Shown: positions 33,931 to 46,518 of the stretch, piece after piece
How the letters are laid out: each line of letters begins with the position of its first letter
Numbering within the stretch: the stretch's first letter is position 1
From: Proliferodiscus dingleyae
Lineage: Eukaryota > Ascomycota > Leotiomycetes > Helotiales > Lachnaceae
Assembly: GCA_003988795.1 (NCBI GenBank)
Contig: QYAK01000046.1
Span: 1 to 64,000, forward strand
Length of the DNA: 64,000 nt
Direction of reading: 5' to 3'
Notes under the pieces: generated by a model
Database searches by the model: none
What the model saw: only the letters and a program-made list of their open reading frames with translations
Told to the model about the DNA's origin: nothing
Position numbers and translations under genes: made by a program

Positions 33931-35584
33931 TTACGCCTTGGTAATAACTAAGCGACTTCCCTCCTTGGGAGGCACAAACTCCATCAACAGACCACGGGCT
34001 CCATCTTTCATGGCATCTTGACTTTCGTGAGTATGTCCATCCGGGACTCGCTCATCAAGGCCATGGAAGAAATATGCCAGGACGTTATTAGTCCACGGCA
34101 TTAGGCCTCCTCTCCTTGTTTCCACCATCACTTTTATCAAGAACACCAGGCTTGCAATGAGCTCAAAGAGCGGTAGAACCAGCCATTCCCATTTCACAAC
34201 CGCATGATTGGTTGAGGTGAAGGCTTTGCCTCGAATTTCCGAAGGCTGATATGATATGGTTCGGAGATTGAGAGATAAACTGTTGGCTAGATTATCCATA
34301 AGATCCGGGAATCCTGTCGTGGACCTGTTCATTGCCATGTAGAATTGCCCTACCAGATCTGAAGAGTACCCTCGAGAGTTGGAGATCTGCCAGAAGCCAT
34401 TCATAGTGTGACCCGTCGCGTTTCCAGTCAGAATGTTTGATAACCACGCTGCAGTTGCACTGACTGCATCATGTAGAGCAACAAAAACGGTCGAGGACTC
34501 CGGGGGCTGAAGTACAATGTCAGTATTAGGGTGATTAGCTCGAGGTTGATTCTGGTCTGTCCAATTATCAAGCTCAAATTCGGTTACTATGCCATTTGTC
34601 ACTTGCGCCAGCTTGCGACGAATGCAGAGCTGTAGTAGACATTCGTAGGCCACAGGCGAAGCAAAAGACGCCCCAGTCATGGGAGTCGTGCCATTAGCAT
34701 CTGGTTCGATGGGTATGGTCCCAGGAGCAGCACCAATTGCAAATACACTCAACAGCTTCGAGCCATTCTTAGCGAATGCAACGGATTCCCACTGAAGGAA
34801 AGGGACAACCGATGTTGTAATATTCAGCATCCCGTTCGACGATCCTCCTATGTCCATCTCTGACCCAGTGAGGCCAAACCCGTTTGGAAGCATGTAATCA
34901 TTCGTATCGTATTCAGTCGTCATTTTGTTGTAGGAATAAACTTTATGCACTTTTTCCATCTGAATTCTGGAGGTCAAATTTTCACAAGTGTTGCAGATAC
35001 CCAACGTCGAGTACGGCGCGAACGTACAATTACCGGTACCACATTTTGGCGTAGCAGTAAAATTAGCATGAACAGGGCTGAATAGCGCAATGTATGGAGC
35101 GGCTAGCATCTCACTGTCAATGCCGGAGGATTTCACATTATTTCCAATAGATGCCGAACCTGTGCCGTTCATATACTGTGCTATCGGCATCGAAGCGTTG
35201 TCGGTATACGGATAGAGAGATTGGTATCTCAAGGTCTGTTGGAAAGAGGTACTAATGCCCAATGCCACTATTGTAACAAAAGTGCCAAATGCTGCAGTTT
35301 ACCTAGCAAACAGTCAGTAGGGCCTTGCAAGATTTTTATCTCCATGAAAGCTGATTCGCAGAACAAAAGAACAGGTTACAATGATATAATTACCAGGCAA
35401 GAAACGGACATGAACGTACCCTCCTTTGCGGATCCTCGTCCGGCACCTTTTTCTCTGAAGGTTTCGTCGGTGGGCCGAAATGCTCATAGTCGGAGGATCG
35501 TTCGGACGTAGGAAGAAGAGACTCTTGGTAATCTAGCGACGTTCTGGGCTTCAGGTGCGCGAGTTCCTGCGGAGCAGACTGCAT
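33931..35584 (-). pseudogene. DUF3176-type membrane protein gene, N-terminal part missing
   Basis: The exon from 33931 to about 35290 codes a fungal DUF3176-like ectodomain: TSFQQTLRY, the Cys motif PKCGTGNCTFAPYSTLGIC, many N-glycosylation sites, and a C-terminal membrane segment (LPLFELIASLVFLIKVMVE). Intact members start with a cytoplasmic tail, two or three membrane segments and a DxxSRGPWGS-type region before the QQ motif. Here only a short hydrophilic exon with an ATG (35584-35393, MQSAPQELAHLKPR) precedes it, and the 100-odd bases between cannot code for those segments. The two exons also do not join in frame with any ordinary donor/acceptor pair I could find. I therefore call it a probably internally deleted gene. 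A missed tiny exon is the alternative. Function of the family is unknown. Confidence 0.55.
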
Positions 35585-36461
35585 GATCGAAAAGATCTCC
35601 TACTCACCGACCCAAGAAACACTCCGACCCCAAGGACTGAGATTTAGAAAGAATCGAAAAGATTGACAGCGGGATGTTCTGAGCGCCATTTAGGAATATG
35701 AAACCTTTTCACCACAACACCGCCACTATTAGAATCCATAACTGGGGTGCCAAAAAAAAAAAGAAATTTAGTCCAATACTAATATTAGATATCTTTGGCT
35801 TTGGCCCAATTTCCCAGACAGCAGATTAGCGGCCGTAATCGAGCTTACCTAATATCCAAAAGGGCCAACATTACTCGCCAGCTTTTGCGAGTTCCTGCTG
35901 ATAAAAGGGGCACAGTCAGCTTCACAGCCGAAAATCCTGCAGTATGAAACGTGGAACGGGAGCCTGACGTCTTGGTGATGGATCAAGTATAATTCCGCGG
36001 GCTCTAATTTATAAGCAGGAGAACTGTCAAATATAAGAATATATTTAATCGAAACGTATTGAATTGTTATCACATGTATATATATAAGGGAATATTTTAT
36101 GTTGAGCTAAACATCACGTATTTAGAAGGCGAATGCTAAACATCTTATATAGAATTTCTGTTTAGGTTAGATCATATCGATCACTGTGAATTAATATATG
36201 ATTCGACTAATTTATATGGATACTGGTTCCGTATTTGTGTTTCACGTGCTTCTTCTCTTAAGGCTTGTGACGATATAATTATAAATGTTTCTTCTTTCCA
36301 AAAGAGAGTTCAAGTTTCTTGAAATCTCCCTAAAGTTGCCAAGTGTACGCGTTCAACAATTTATTGGATCATTCAAGGCCGTATATCATTTGGTAGGCAC
36401 CTTGGCTTATTTTTGGGAGATATAGAATTGTTAGATAGTATCCATGCGCCCTATGCTTTCC
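35585..36461. other. intergenic, AT-rich
   Basis: Strongly AT-rich from 35990 to 36300. It separates the DUF3176-like gene from the end of qutR. No gene supported. Confidence 0.5.
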
Positions 36462-38934
36462 CTATGCTTCTTCATAACGATGATAATTCTGTAGGACCTC
36501 TAATCTCATTCGCCTCTTTGGCGCCTTCCTCCCTGTCATCAGCTCAAATTGAGCGCATGCCTGCTCTGGTAAAACGTCTAGCCCATCAACAATGACCCAT
36601 GCTTGCTTGGTCTCTTCACGAAATAATCTTATCTGCTTTACCAGCGGAGTGTCAACAGGGAAATATGCGAGCTATCATGTATTTAGCCTCGTCTCCGTCA
36701 TAGTTGCTGGATGTGCTTACCTCGACCACCACCCCTCCAGTCGGGCTTCCGAGCCATTGCATCGGCATCTCGAAGTTTGCTGGTGGCTGACCTTCCACAC
36801 TTCTCGCTGGCACACAGGAGATAATTATCGTTGGCTGTTTAAGGCCTCTCGGCCATTCTTCTGTTGTCGACTGCAGGACTTTCACAATCTCTCCGTCGCT
36901 GCTGAGACTTGAAGCCCACGAGTTGAAATGACGGGCGACTCTCTGCGCATTTTCGACAGTACGATTATACACGAAGATCTTTCGACATCCCAGCTGGATC
37001 AGGGCGTAGATAGCTGCTCGAGCCATGCCTCCGGCTCCAATGACCAATCCTGTTGTTTTGGATGGTTGGACGATATTCCTTGGTGATATGCTACGTCGGA
37101 GGCAGGTCAGTATACCTATGAAATCGGTGTTGTCGCCATAGTACGCAACGATAGTCCCACATTTCCCTCGCTGATTGGCGTGACGAAGGAGCGATTGTAC
37201 GCTGCTATCAACAGAGCTGTTATTTGGCAGTCTTCGTAGAGGTAAAAGCGTATTGGCAGCGCCAATGGCCTTTGCGTGATAACTCTTGGCAGCTACGCGG
37301 CTCAGAATTTGAACTTTGAAAGGTTGTGTAATGGCGGCCCCTCCAAAACTTGAATCTGAACATAGCCGATAGATGTCTTCGAGTGACGAAACCTGCAATG
37401 ACTGGAGGTCGTTGCTCATTCCGCATACTTGATATGCTGCAGAGTGCATCGCAGGTGACAAACTATAGAACACAACTGCTCCTAAATGATAGAAGCGGAG
37501 TGGATCAAGTACCTGGTTTGCATACAATGTTCGCATTGCTTCTGATGCAGTAGGAAGAAATTGGCGAATCTGGCTGACGCTCACGGTCGATTGCATAACT
37601 GGATGAGTGACGGGCGTGAAAACTCGATTTTGAATTAGTGATGGTCGCCCATGCTCTCCTATATTGTATGCAATGACCGGTAGATGGTCTGCAAGAGAAT
37701 TGATTCGGGCCAGGAAAGCTCGGACGGCGTCGTTATCGCTAACTTTCGATGTCTCACGGACGAAGCGTACCATATTGCAGCCCAATGACTCTGCCCTCTG
37801 GTACTGTATCATGCAAGCCTCATCATCCCAAGCCCATGAATCTTGTTCTCTTGCATAATGATGACCTATGACTTTTGTCCGCCCTGAACTTCTCACCAGT
37901 CGTGTGACACTATCATTTGGGTGCTTCAAGTCCACCACGATATACTCAACCCCGAGCCGAAGACCGGACTCTAGGAGGCTGAAATAAGCTTGCTCCTGCT
38001 CGAAGATTGAGAGTGAAGAATTCCCAAAGACATAGTCCTCGACTTGGAATATGATGGGCACACCGAGTTTTCTTCGGATTGTCGCCACTTGCTTTGCCAA
38101 CATTTTCTTCAAATCAGGCGACCACGTATCGACCTTCAGTTGGACTGCGTCTGCGCCTGCTTCTAGATCGACAAGATCAAGATCAGGGATGATCGAAAGC
38201 CGGAGAGATAAAGCGTATGTGTAAGATCTTGCCTCGGGAGGCAGAGCAGCAATAGAGAATGGGCTCTCCAGGATATTTCTCGCAATGCCTAGGCCCGTCA
38301 AGAAGTCGAGGAAGTTGGAGAAGTCTTCTTTGGCGTATCGAAGTCTCGAACACTGGTTTCCAAGACCGTTCTCCGGGGGCGTATCCATGCCATCGCAGCT
38401 AGGATCATAGAGGTTGAAGTACTCTAAATTCGAGCAGGTGCGGTGAGAAAGATCTGCAGCCTCAAGACGTGCTGCTTCCTCTGCTTCTAGTCTTAGCAAC
38501 GATCTGATTCTCTCGCTCTCCCTGGATACATAGATGACGGGGTTCGTCTTCGAGTACTCTCGAAGAGCTCTTTGAGCTTGATGGGAAAGACTCCCCATCC
38601 CACATTCGATCACACATCCTGATCGATGACTATCAAGCATCTGTTTTAGAACTTCGACATTGCGCCTATAGAACTCCTGATTGCCGTACGATCGAAGAAA
38701 TTCACCCCTTGATACCCCAGTCACTTGTTGGAAAAAGTGATCCTCTGTAATCAGTCGACGTCCTAAGTGTGTTGCTCCGATGAAGCCGAGGGTCCTTTTT
38801 CCCACACCGCGAGAACCTATCAGAACGATGGAAGCATCTCGAGGAAACTGTCTCGAGATTGGAGGTAGAGGCTTTGAGTCTAGTCTCAAGGATTGCTCCA
38901 GCGACAAAGGCTCAAGCTGGGTTGCAACGACCAT
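36462..38934 (-). CDS. qutR: quinate pathway repressor QutR (qa-1S), 807 aa
   Basis: Exons 36721-38934 and 36462-36671; the GTAAGC intron inside VVVE/LAY restores the full C-terminus (WVIVDGLDVLPEQ, ELMTGRKAP). The protein is homologous to the last three domains of the pentafunctional AROM enzyme: a shikimate-kinase-like part with P-loop GSRGVGKRT (about residues 39-47), a dehydroquinase-like part (LEAGADAVQLKVDTW, GHHYARE) and a shikimate-dehydrogenase-like part (AVVFYSLSPAMHSAAY, AITQPFK, GAGGMARAAIYAL). In Aspergillus and Neurospora this protein is not an enzyme but binds the activator QutA/qa-1F and holds it inactive without quinate. It is slightly shorter than the Aspergillus protein. 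It shares a divergent promoter with the activator gene, as expected for a regulatory pair. Confidence 0.93.
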
Positions 38935-39573
38935 CTCAGGCTACCGCATTCTCCCACACGTGATATCACAATCGGTCGAGATGAGGGGGGATGAAGGGCA
39001 CGTGGCGGGTTTCGCAGTAGAATAGAGGCACAATAGAACTCAATGCCGTTGGCGCTCTCGCGTTGAGAGGTTCACATCAGCATAGGCTTTTGTTCTTTTT
39101 CGATGTTCTTTATCGAGCCACATACGACAGAGTCTGAGTCGAGGCTGCCGGGGAGGACTGCAGGCGGGTAATATCTTTGCCGATTGCACGCGCATCCCCC
39201 GCTAATTCAGATTGTGGGGTCCGGGGTTTTTGCAATTGAGACGATTCCATTCGCGAAAGCTCTGGTGCACGTCGACATCAGCAGAAAACGGCCATTGCCT
39301 CGCAATGCCCACAGAAGCTTAATTCGACGGCAGGATTCCTTGGGATCTGGCCTGCTATCCGCATACTGAAGGCTAATACTCTGAATACATTAGGTCTGGC
39401 ACTCTGCTAGATTCTTCAGAGCTAAACGATCGGAAAGCAAGGGAGAGACTCTACCACTTGAGACTCGCTGACGAAGGTCTTCACTTCCATGCCTGCTGTA
39501 CCGAGGCAGCTCGAACCTGCCCGCCGGGCCTCCAGATGCTTCTCTACACGAACAGACTTCGCAAACTATACTT
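38935..39573. promoter_or_regulatory. divergent qutR-qutA promoter region
   Basis: 639 bp between the start codons of repressor and activator genes transcribed in opposite directions. No perfect copy of the 16-bp qa/QUT activator palindrome was seen on reading; half-site-like sequences are not distinctive. Confidence 0.6.
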
Positions 39574-42500
39574 ATGGCAGATCAAATGAGCGGGGGGCAG
39601 CCCGGATTAGGTCAAGAACCACCTGGAGAAGACGATGAAGCTTCAATCTCGACCACGAAGAAGCCCAAACAAGGTCCACGAAAACGTGTGTCGCAAGCCT
39701 GCGATCGATGCCGGAGTCGAAAAGACAAGTGCGATGGGAGGAAGCCCGCTTGTTCCACCTGTCTTAACAATGGCAGAGAGTGTTCATACGATGCGCATGT
39801 GAAGAAGCGCGGGCTTCCAGAGGGCTATGTTCGCGGACTGGAGAAGCTGTGGGGCTTGGGTATTCGAGAAAGTGATCATATTGAAGCAGACATGCTGGAT
39901 CTACTGACCAGGCAAGAAGATGGCACTCATCTTAAATCGTGTAAGTATTTCTCTTATAACTCGGTTGTTGCTATACCGTGTATATGAATCGTTCATTAAG
40001 TAGCCCTAACGATGCGATGATATTAGGGAACGATGATGGAAACTCGGAAGACTTAGTTAGTACTTGGAGAAAGTCTCGGCTGTCCAAAGAACTTGAGACC
40101 CTACTCTCTTCCCTTGAATTGGCCTCAGAGAATGGTAAACGGAAACGTACAAATTCTGAAGCTATCAATTCCGCCAAGAAGCCCAATATCCAGACCTCTA
40201 ATGTTGATGCATTTCAATTTCAGAATGACGTATCCGTGCAGATGAAAAGAACATGGTCCGACGGGCCGTCTGAAGTCAGGCCTCCTCAGACTCCTCAGGT
40301 TTTCATGGACCACACCACCCCGGAACACAAACATACCTTTCAAGAACCTACCTCTATCCTCACACCTTCATACTCTCGTGGTGCCGATCCAAGCGAGAGT
40401 CTACCAGACCTTCCCTCAGAAACCTGGCATCTTCTGGATGTGTATTTCTCCTATACGCATACTTGGTTCCCAATCATCGAGAAGCATGATCTTGTACGAA
40501 GTTCATATCAGTATTCCCAGAACCGAGAATTGACCACTGGCTCCGGTGAACATGCGGCACTATGGGCGACGATAGCCTATGCCAAATTCCAACACAGAGC
40601 CATCAACAATATCCCTCGAGCACAAGGTCTTGTTCGTGACGCCGTATGGACTGCTGAGCGAATGTACTCACAGGCGAGGGCGCTCATACCAAATGAAGAA
40701 GGAAACCTGGATCTTGGACACGTTCAAGCGCTTCTCATTCTGACACTTGCCAATATAGGTATGGGTTACTTTGATCGAGCATGGTCACTCGTTGGACAAG
40801 CTGTTCGAATTGCAATAGATATGGGCCTTGACAAGGGGTCGGATGATAGTGTGAATCCACCAAGAGTGAGATCGAGAGCGAGACATGTCTTTCTCGGCTG
40901 CTTTATCTTGGATACCATCATTGCGGCTCGTTTGAACTATCGACCGCATATCAGAGCTGACGACCTTGACTTTGTTGGGCCAATTGATGAGGATGGACTT
41001 GAGGAATGGGACCCGTGGTCAGATTGTCTCTCTGTCCGAAGAGAAGACAAAGCGAATACTCGCATTCCTGCATCGATCTTGAGTACTTTCAACAAACTCG
41101 TTCAAGTTTTGAAGTTCCTCAACGAAGCTATCTGCTCTCAAAAGAACCCACAAAATGCGCAACTGAGTTCAGAACTCATCCAGAGACTGTATGCCTGGGG
41201 TCAAGCTCAGCCAACCCCATTCTCACCCGATTCCCCTACAGTGACAAGGAATCAGGGTATTCAGCTACTTCCGCACTACCACCACTTACGTACTGCATAT
41301 TTCACTACCCTAGCCAAGTCACAACTTCTAGCTTATAACCATGTTCAAGAGAGACCTAATTTAGAGCCGTGTACGAAATCAGCTCGTTATATTGTGGAGC
41401 TTCTCAAGGAACATTATCAGACCTTTGGCCTCCTAATTGTCCCGCCCACGTACGAGTACTTTGTCAAGGGCGTGTATGATATTATCGACGAAGTTCAAAG
41501 CAGTATTGATAACACGCATATCGTTCTCAATGATTGGAGACACAATCTGGACAATTGTTTGAATTCATTGGAGCCCGCCTGGCCGGTATTTGAGTCGATG
41601 AAGAAGTAAGCCATGTTCACCCTTGATCCAAACCCGAAGCCGTTCATTCCATGCATCTATCTGAACTCGAACACTTCACTTCGCGCTGTCCAGCATCATG
41701 TTCTAACTTATCTAGCTTATCAACAAGTCGATCCCCGCTGCAATCTAGACGGAAGAGCGAGGTAGCCTACGATCTCATCACAAGCATGAATCAGATGGAC
41801 ACACCGCAAAGCCTCACGAATTTTGAGAGAGCCAATGCTTATAGTCCTCAAATGAGCATTCCCCAGAATAACACGCCGCGCCCAGGGATAATCAACCAGA
41901 GCATGAAAGTCCCACAACAATTTCTGAAACGGACTTCATCATTCTCACGTTCTTCTGGGCAGGGGCTCCCAATGCCGCCGAGTGACTACGAAGACTCACG
42001 TTCTATCATCAATCAAACCAGTCGTCCGCTCTCATCTAGTGCAGCGGGCTTAACAAATCTTGCACTATCTAGTGATTACTCCTCCCTGAATCCAAATCAG
42101 CAACCATCAATCGATCCTCGGCTCCAGAACCATGCCACAGTCTCAGAGGCCGATACAGATCCAATGGTCAATGAGTTTGCAGCACTGGATGCTATGGAAT
42201 GGTACGTAGCTGATCATGTCTACGCTCTCAAAATGTATCTCTGACTGATCAATTTCTAGGACTGGAAACTGGGATCAGGGTCTAATGAACCTAGGTTTCA
42301 CTGATCGCGACAATATGAACCAAGATTTCTATGCTTTTTGTCAGGAGCCCGATCCTCTACGTCCGAATAAGGTCTTTCAACAACTTGCCGCCAGCTCAAA
42401 TGCGGAGGCAACAAATCTGTTCGACGGCTCGGCATTCAACGGATTAACCAGTAACGGGATGAGTATCAGTGGAGCTGCAGGACTAGAGTCAGTCGATGAG

Positions 42501-42584
42501 ACCGAAGGAATTGAGGCAAGTCAGATTTTGCAAGGACTAAGTGCTACTGAAGAACAAAGAGCTTCTGGACTAGCCAATAGATGA
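39574..42584 (+). CDS. qutA: Zn2Cys6 quinate activator QutA-like, 918 aa
   Basis: Exons 39574-39940, 40027-41605, 41716-42201 and 42260-42584. The binuclear zinc cluster is at about residues 43-70 (ACDRCRSRKDKCDG, PACSTCLNNGRECSY), followed directly by KKRGLPEGYVRGLEKLW, the coiled linker typical of the QutA/qa-1F type. The central region is a fungal-specific transcription factor domain (LLDVYFSYTHTWFPIIEKHD, HVFLGCFILDTIIAARL, RPHIRADDLDFVGP). The C-terminal 270 residues are Ser/Asn/Pro-rich with acidic spots and may serve for activation. Expected role is induction of the quinate genes in the nucleus, restrained by QutR encoded next door. Assignment rests on this sequence type plus the gene's position in the cluster. 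Confidence 0.9.
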
Positions 42585-43137
42585 TCACAAACGAATATAC
42601 CCAGACGAGATACAAGTCCTCTAATACATCATTCAAGTATATATGTACAAAAAGATCAATTAAACGCATTCGAAAAATCGAAACAATTTTTACCCTTGCC
42701 GTTTGATCTAAGTGATGCTTTTATGATGTCCTAGTAAATCGACAAATACAAATATGGCTCGAGTCGAAGAGTCGTTCGCCCATTGATACCATTGTATCAG
42801 ACACCTGACGCCCACGACTGCACATAAATAAAGGACTTTGAGCCGCTCCATAGAATTTCACAATAAAAATCAAGTAATTCGCAAACACTCTGTAACTTGT
42901 TTAAAAAAAGACAATAATTGCTTGTCATAAGAAGTCTAGGAGCGAGAAACTTTACCAATGTCAAAACTACATCATAACTATGTTCGCGTATGAGTACCCA
43001 CCGCACGGCGTCCATTCCGCTTAAGCACATAGCGACCCCCACCATCGGCAACCGTCGCCTTCTATCGGCCATACAGCCCAGCCTTCATCGTACCAGCTCT
43101 AACTTTTCACTTCCTCCCACCACATGACATTGCCATT
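42585..43137. other. intergenic, nothing recognised
   Basis: Spacer between tandem plus-strand genes qutA and qutG; AT-rich, no gene supported. Confidence 0.5.
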
Positions 43138-44477
43138 ATGTCTCAGACTCTAACAGATGTAGAGCTGAGAGAGATATACACCTTTGCCATTGACCTGGGC
43201 AGAAAAGCAGGCAAGATCCTCCTAGATGGCGTCGATAGACGCACGGGCGAACAAGGTGGGAGGGAACAGGGAGAGCAGGTCGAGAAAATGAACGCGGTTG
43301 ATATTGTCACGCAGACAGATTTAGGTATTCTGCAATTTATCCAAGCCGATTAGGATTCAGAAATCACTAATTGTAGAGTAGATGTTGAAGCTTTTGTCAA
43401 AGAGGAAATCACGAAGAGATACCCATCGCACAAGTATGTTCATCCCTCGTAGCAGTTGAAGTGAGCCCTCTAACCACGTGAGATAGATTCATTGGCGAAG
43501 AAACATATTCTTCTGGCTCATCAAAGGAATATCTGATCGGCAATGATCCAACATGGTGTGTCGATCCATTGGACGGGACGGTGAATTATACACATCTGTT
43601 TCCCATGTTTTGCGTCAGCATCGCATTTTGCCACGGCGGAACACCTGTTGTAGGAGTTATATACCAACCAATTCTAGATACGACGTACTCAGCGGTAGCA
43701 GGTGGAGGTGCCTGGTTAGTTGCCCTTTCTTACCGCGGCCGGTCACGTTACTGAAGATGAAATAGGCAGGACGACGCCCACTCTACTAAGCCAAGGAAAG
43801 CTTTGCCGTTGGTCAATAGTCCGAAGCAGGTACTGCCGACTAATGCACCGAAAGGATGTATATTCAGCTGTGAGTGGGGCAAGGATAGGCGAGATACTGA
43901 GGGTGGGAATATGTGGAGGAAGGTGAACAGCTTCGTGAATATGGCCGCTGAAATCGGAGGCCGGAGTGGGAAGGGTGGGATGGTGCATGGTGTGAGAAGT
44001 TTGGGGAGGTGAGTCCTTTCGCTTTGATCTGTTTAGTTGTCTTTGTTTCAAGATCGCGCTCAAGCGTGCAAGAGATTGGATTATTGAAACAGTTGCTAAT
44101 GATAAATGGATGAAGTGCAACTTTAGATCTGGCATACATTGCAGCTGGCTCCTTTGATATATGGTGGGAAGGTGGATGTTGGGAATGGTAAGCTTTCTTG
44201 ATATTGATCTTCATTCAATTAATCAAGTGAGGGTAGGGACGTTGCAGCTGGCATATGCATCCTTAGAGAAGCAGGCGGTCTCATAACTACCGCTAATCCG
44301 CCACCCAATCCCGAGAGTGACACGATCCAAGATGTGAGATTGGGTAGTAGATTATACTTGGCTATCAGACCCGCAGGGGACAGTGAAAAGGAGACTGGAA
44401 GGCAAGCACAAGAACGGGTAGTACGAGAAGTGTGGAAGAGGGTTCAGCATTTGGACTATTCCCGCCCTGGGGCGTGA
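43138..44477 (+). CDS. qutG: inositol-monophosphatase-like QutG (qa-x), 340 aa
   Basis: Six exons: 43138-43324, 43382-43433, 43487-43714, 43766-44008, 44116-44187 and 44237-44477, all phases closing. The metal-binding motifs of the inositol monophosphatase superfamily are intact: VTQTD, the IGEET glutamate, WCVDPLDGTVNYTH (motif DPxDGTxN) and EWWDVAAGICILREAGG (motif WDxAAG). The family hydrolyses phosphomonoesters with Mg2+; its role in quinate use is still not known, though a member is always part of qut/qa clusters. It converges with qutB, the stop codons being under 70 bp apart. Confidence 0.93.
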
Positions 44478-44545
44478 GATACCTAGAATATGATACATAA
44501 TATCCCAAACGCCTCATTATGCTTCTATATGGGTTCAATATGCTA

Positions 44546-45553
44546 TCACATATGTGATTTCGACAACTTTGCAGCGATGACTTCTTTTACCTCCTCAACA
44601 GGAAGGGAGTCGACATCTCTACCAAGCCACAGCTTATTCTGCTCCATTCCCTGCCATATCATGGCCTCCACTCCTCCAATTACCTGCCATCCACTTGCTC
44701 TCGCTATCGATGCAATCGCTGTCTTGTCTGAAGGATGGTAGCACATTTCTAGAATAGCACCCTTTCCTTCCTTCGAAAGCATGATCTGGAAGACATTTCT
44801 GGCTTTGATCTCCGCTTCAGTCGTTGGAGGAAAATCTGGGATGGCACTGACAACCACGTTCGGCCCATCTAATCTCTCTGCTTCCTCAACACTCTCAACA
44901 TATATCAGACCGTCACCCAATCCCTTGCTCTGAAATTCCTGAAGGACCTGGTCCACTTCACTCTTATCTCTATTCACGAGGTAAACCTGCTTGCATTCCA
45001 AAAATGTCTTCAGCGTGTAGACAGCGGATCTACACGTGCCACCTCCACCAACAACCATTCCTATCCCACCCTTCATCCGCGCTACCATCTCCTCTCCTGC
45101 ATTCCTCAGAATTGCCTCGCGGATTCCAATACAATCCGTGTTCGTCCCACAAAGCAGCCGCTCACCATTCGGCCCGCTTCGCAGGAATATTGTGTTGACG
45201 GCACCAATTGCTTCTCCCTCAGGTGTAAGCATGTCGAGATATGGAATGACAGCTACCTTGTGCGGCATGGTGACGGCGGCGCCAAGGAATTTAGGGGTCC
45301 GGCAGAGGGAAAGACATGCAGCGAGCGACGTGGTTTCGTAGAGCTGGTAGGCATACTTTAGGCCAAGGGAGTCATAGATTGTATTGTGTAGGAATGGCGA
45401 GAGGGAGTGTGCGATGGGGTGCCCGAAGAGATAAAAGACATGGTCTAAGTGTGTTGTTGATGGGACTGGAGGTATGGCAGCCACAGGCTCAGGGCCAGAT
45501 GAGTGTGATAGTGGAATTGTGGTGGTTTCCTCGACTTGCTGTAATTGAGACAT
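44546..45553 (-). CDS. qutB: quinate/shikimate dehydrogenase QutB-like, 335 aa
   Basis: Single exon. The start was set at the ATG of MSQLQQVEET; 26 more upstream codons are open but unlike the family. The N-terminal substrate domain has LFGHPIAHSLSPFLHNT (the Ser pair binds the carboxylate), VTMPHK (catalytic Lys) and NTDCIG (catalytic Asp). The nucleotide domain has GGGGTCRSAVYTL and VNRDKSE; the acidic or neutral residue after VNR favours NAD over NADP, as in fungal quinate dehydrogenases. It oxidises quinate to dehydroquinate and/or shikimate to dehydroshikimate in the cytosol. The C-terminus GGVEAMIWQGMEQNKLW is also characteristic. Confidence 0.93.
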   Translation of the reverse strand: MSQLQQVEETTTIPLSHSSGPEPVAAIPPVPSTTHLDHVFYLFGHPIAHSLSPFLHNTIYDSLGLKYAYQLYETTSLAACLSLCRTPKFLGAAVTMPHKVAVIPYLDMLTPEGEAIGAVNTIFLRSGPNGERLLCGTNTDCIGIREAILRNAGEEMVARMKGGIGMVVGGGGTCRSAVYTLKTFLECKQVYLVNRDKSEVDQVLQEFQSKGLGDGLIYVESVEEAERLDGPNVVVSAIPDFPPTTEAEIKARNVFQIMLSKEGKGAILEMCYHPSDKTAIASIARASGWQVIGGVEAMIWQGMEQNKLWLGRDVDSLPVEEVKEVIAAKLSKSHM

Positions 45554-46518
45554 CTTGAGCAGGTTCGTGGAACAGAATGTGAACGAGAAGCTTCGAACGA
45601 CGACTAAATTGCTTTCAAAGACCAAGCTCACTATTTAGAGTTGCTTGATGAGAAGGTAGTTCGGGCCCAGAATAGAAGTGTCCGTCTGATTTGTTAAGAC
45701 ATGAATTCAACGTGAATTGAAGATCAGAAGAGAATGAAAATATTCGACTAGAAATTGAAGTAGTGGTTAAGACTTTTATGAAGGTGAAAACCACATGTAA
45801 TTCTATACACTCCAATTATGTTGAACGACCGGTAAAATAATGATCACTGATCGGCCTATGGCGAATGAGTTATTGGATAGAAAGCACTCCTTGCAACATC
45901 ACAGGTCAGCATCCACAGCTGGGAAAACTCCAGTTCTTTTAATTCTTTACCCGTTGTGTGATCTTAGCTGCGGGGAACGTGGTGGGGTTCTCCCTTCAAA
46001 CACCGAAAGCGGCTTTATTCCGGAAAACTCAACACAACCACACCAAACCAACATCGCGTAGCACACAACAGGCCAATTACACTTTCTATCCAGATACTGC
46101 TAGAGTCAAGTGCCTTCATGAAGTAGTGCTTCATAGTCACAAGGCTTTATATCTTTTATAACTGTTTTCTGGCACTCATGGCTTGTCAGTTGGACGACAT
46201 TTCCCCGAGTAGGATTTGGCTTATCAAGGAAAAGTCTTCTCCCAATCTGACCCCACCTTTGCTCTTGATACTGGGGAGTCCAGCGGGAGTTTACTTGCAT
46301 ATTAAGGTTTCGGACACAGCATAGCAGATTACGGTACTGAATGGTCAGGAATCGACCACGGTACATACAGGGGTCGTTCTGATTAGCTGTCCTTATTTCC
46401 TTTATGGGAACCAAGTGTGCATCTAGTTCATCGACAGAGGAGACGAGAGATATCGAAACATGTTGTTGAGAGGCTTCTCAGCTGACTGAAGTGTGAATAG
46501 ATGCATACATGTTCCCCA
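45554..46518. other. intergenic, nothing certain
   Basis: Upstream region of qutB and downstream of the oxidoreductase gene. A 102-codon minus-strand frame at 46106-46414 has no recognisable homology and I did not call it. Confidence 0.5.

Noticed and set aside
39480..39530. tRNA-like GTTCGAG hairpin on the minus strand
   Set aside because: The loop is shifted by one base relative to a T-loop and no cloverleaf can be drawn.
38935..39573. QUTA/qa-1F 16-bp binding palindrome in the qutR-qutA promoter
   Set aside because: I looked for GGRTAARYRYTTATCC and found no acceptable full match by reading; half-sites are too common to report.
46106..46414. 102-codon minus-strand frame
   Set aside because: No recognisable motif, no signal peptide and no supporting context; kept as a mention in the intergenic entry only.
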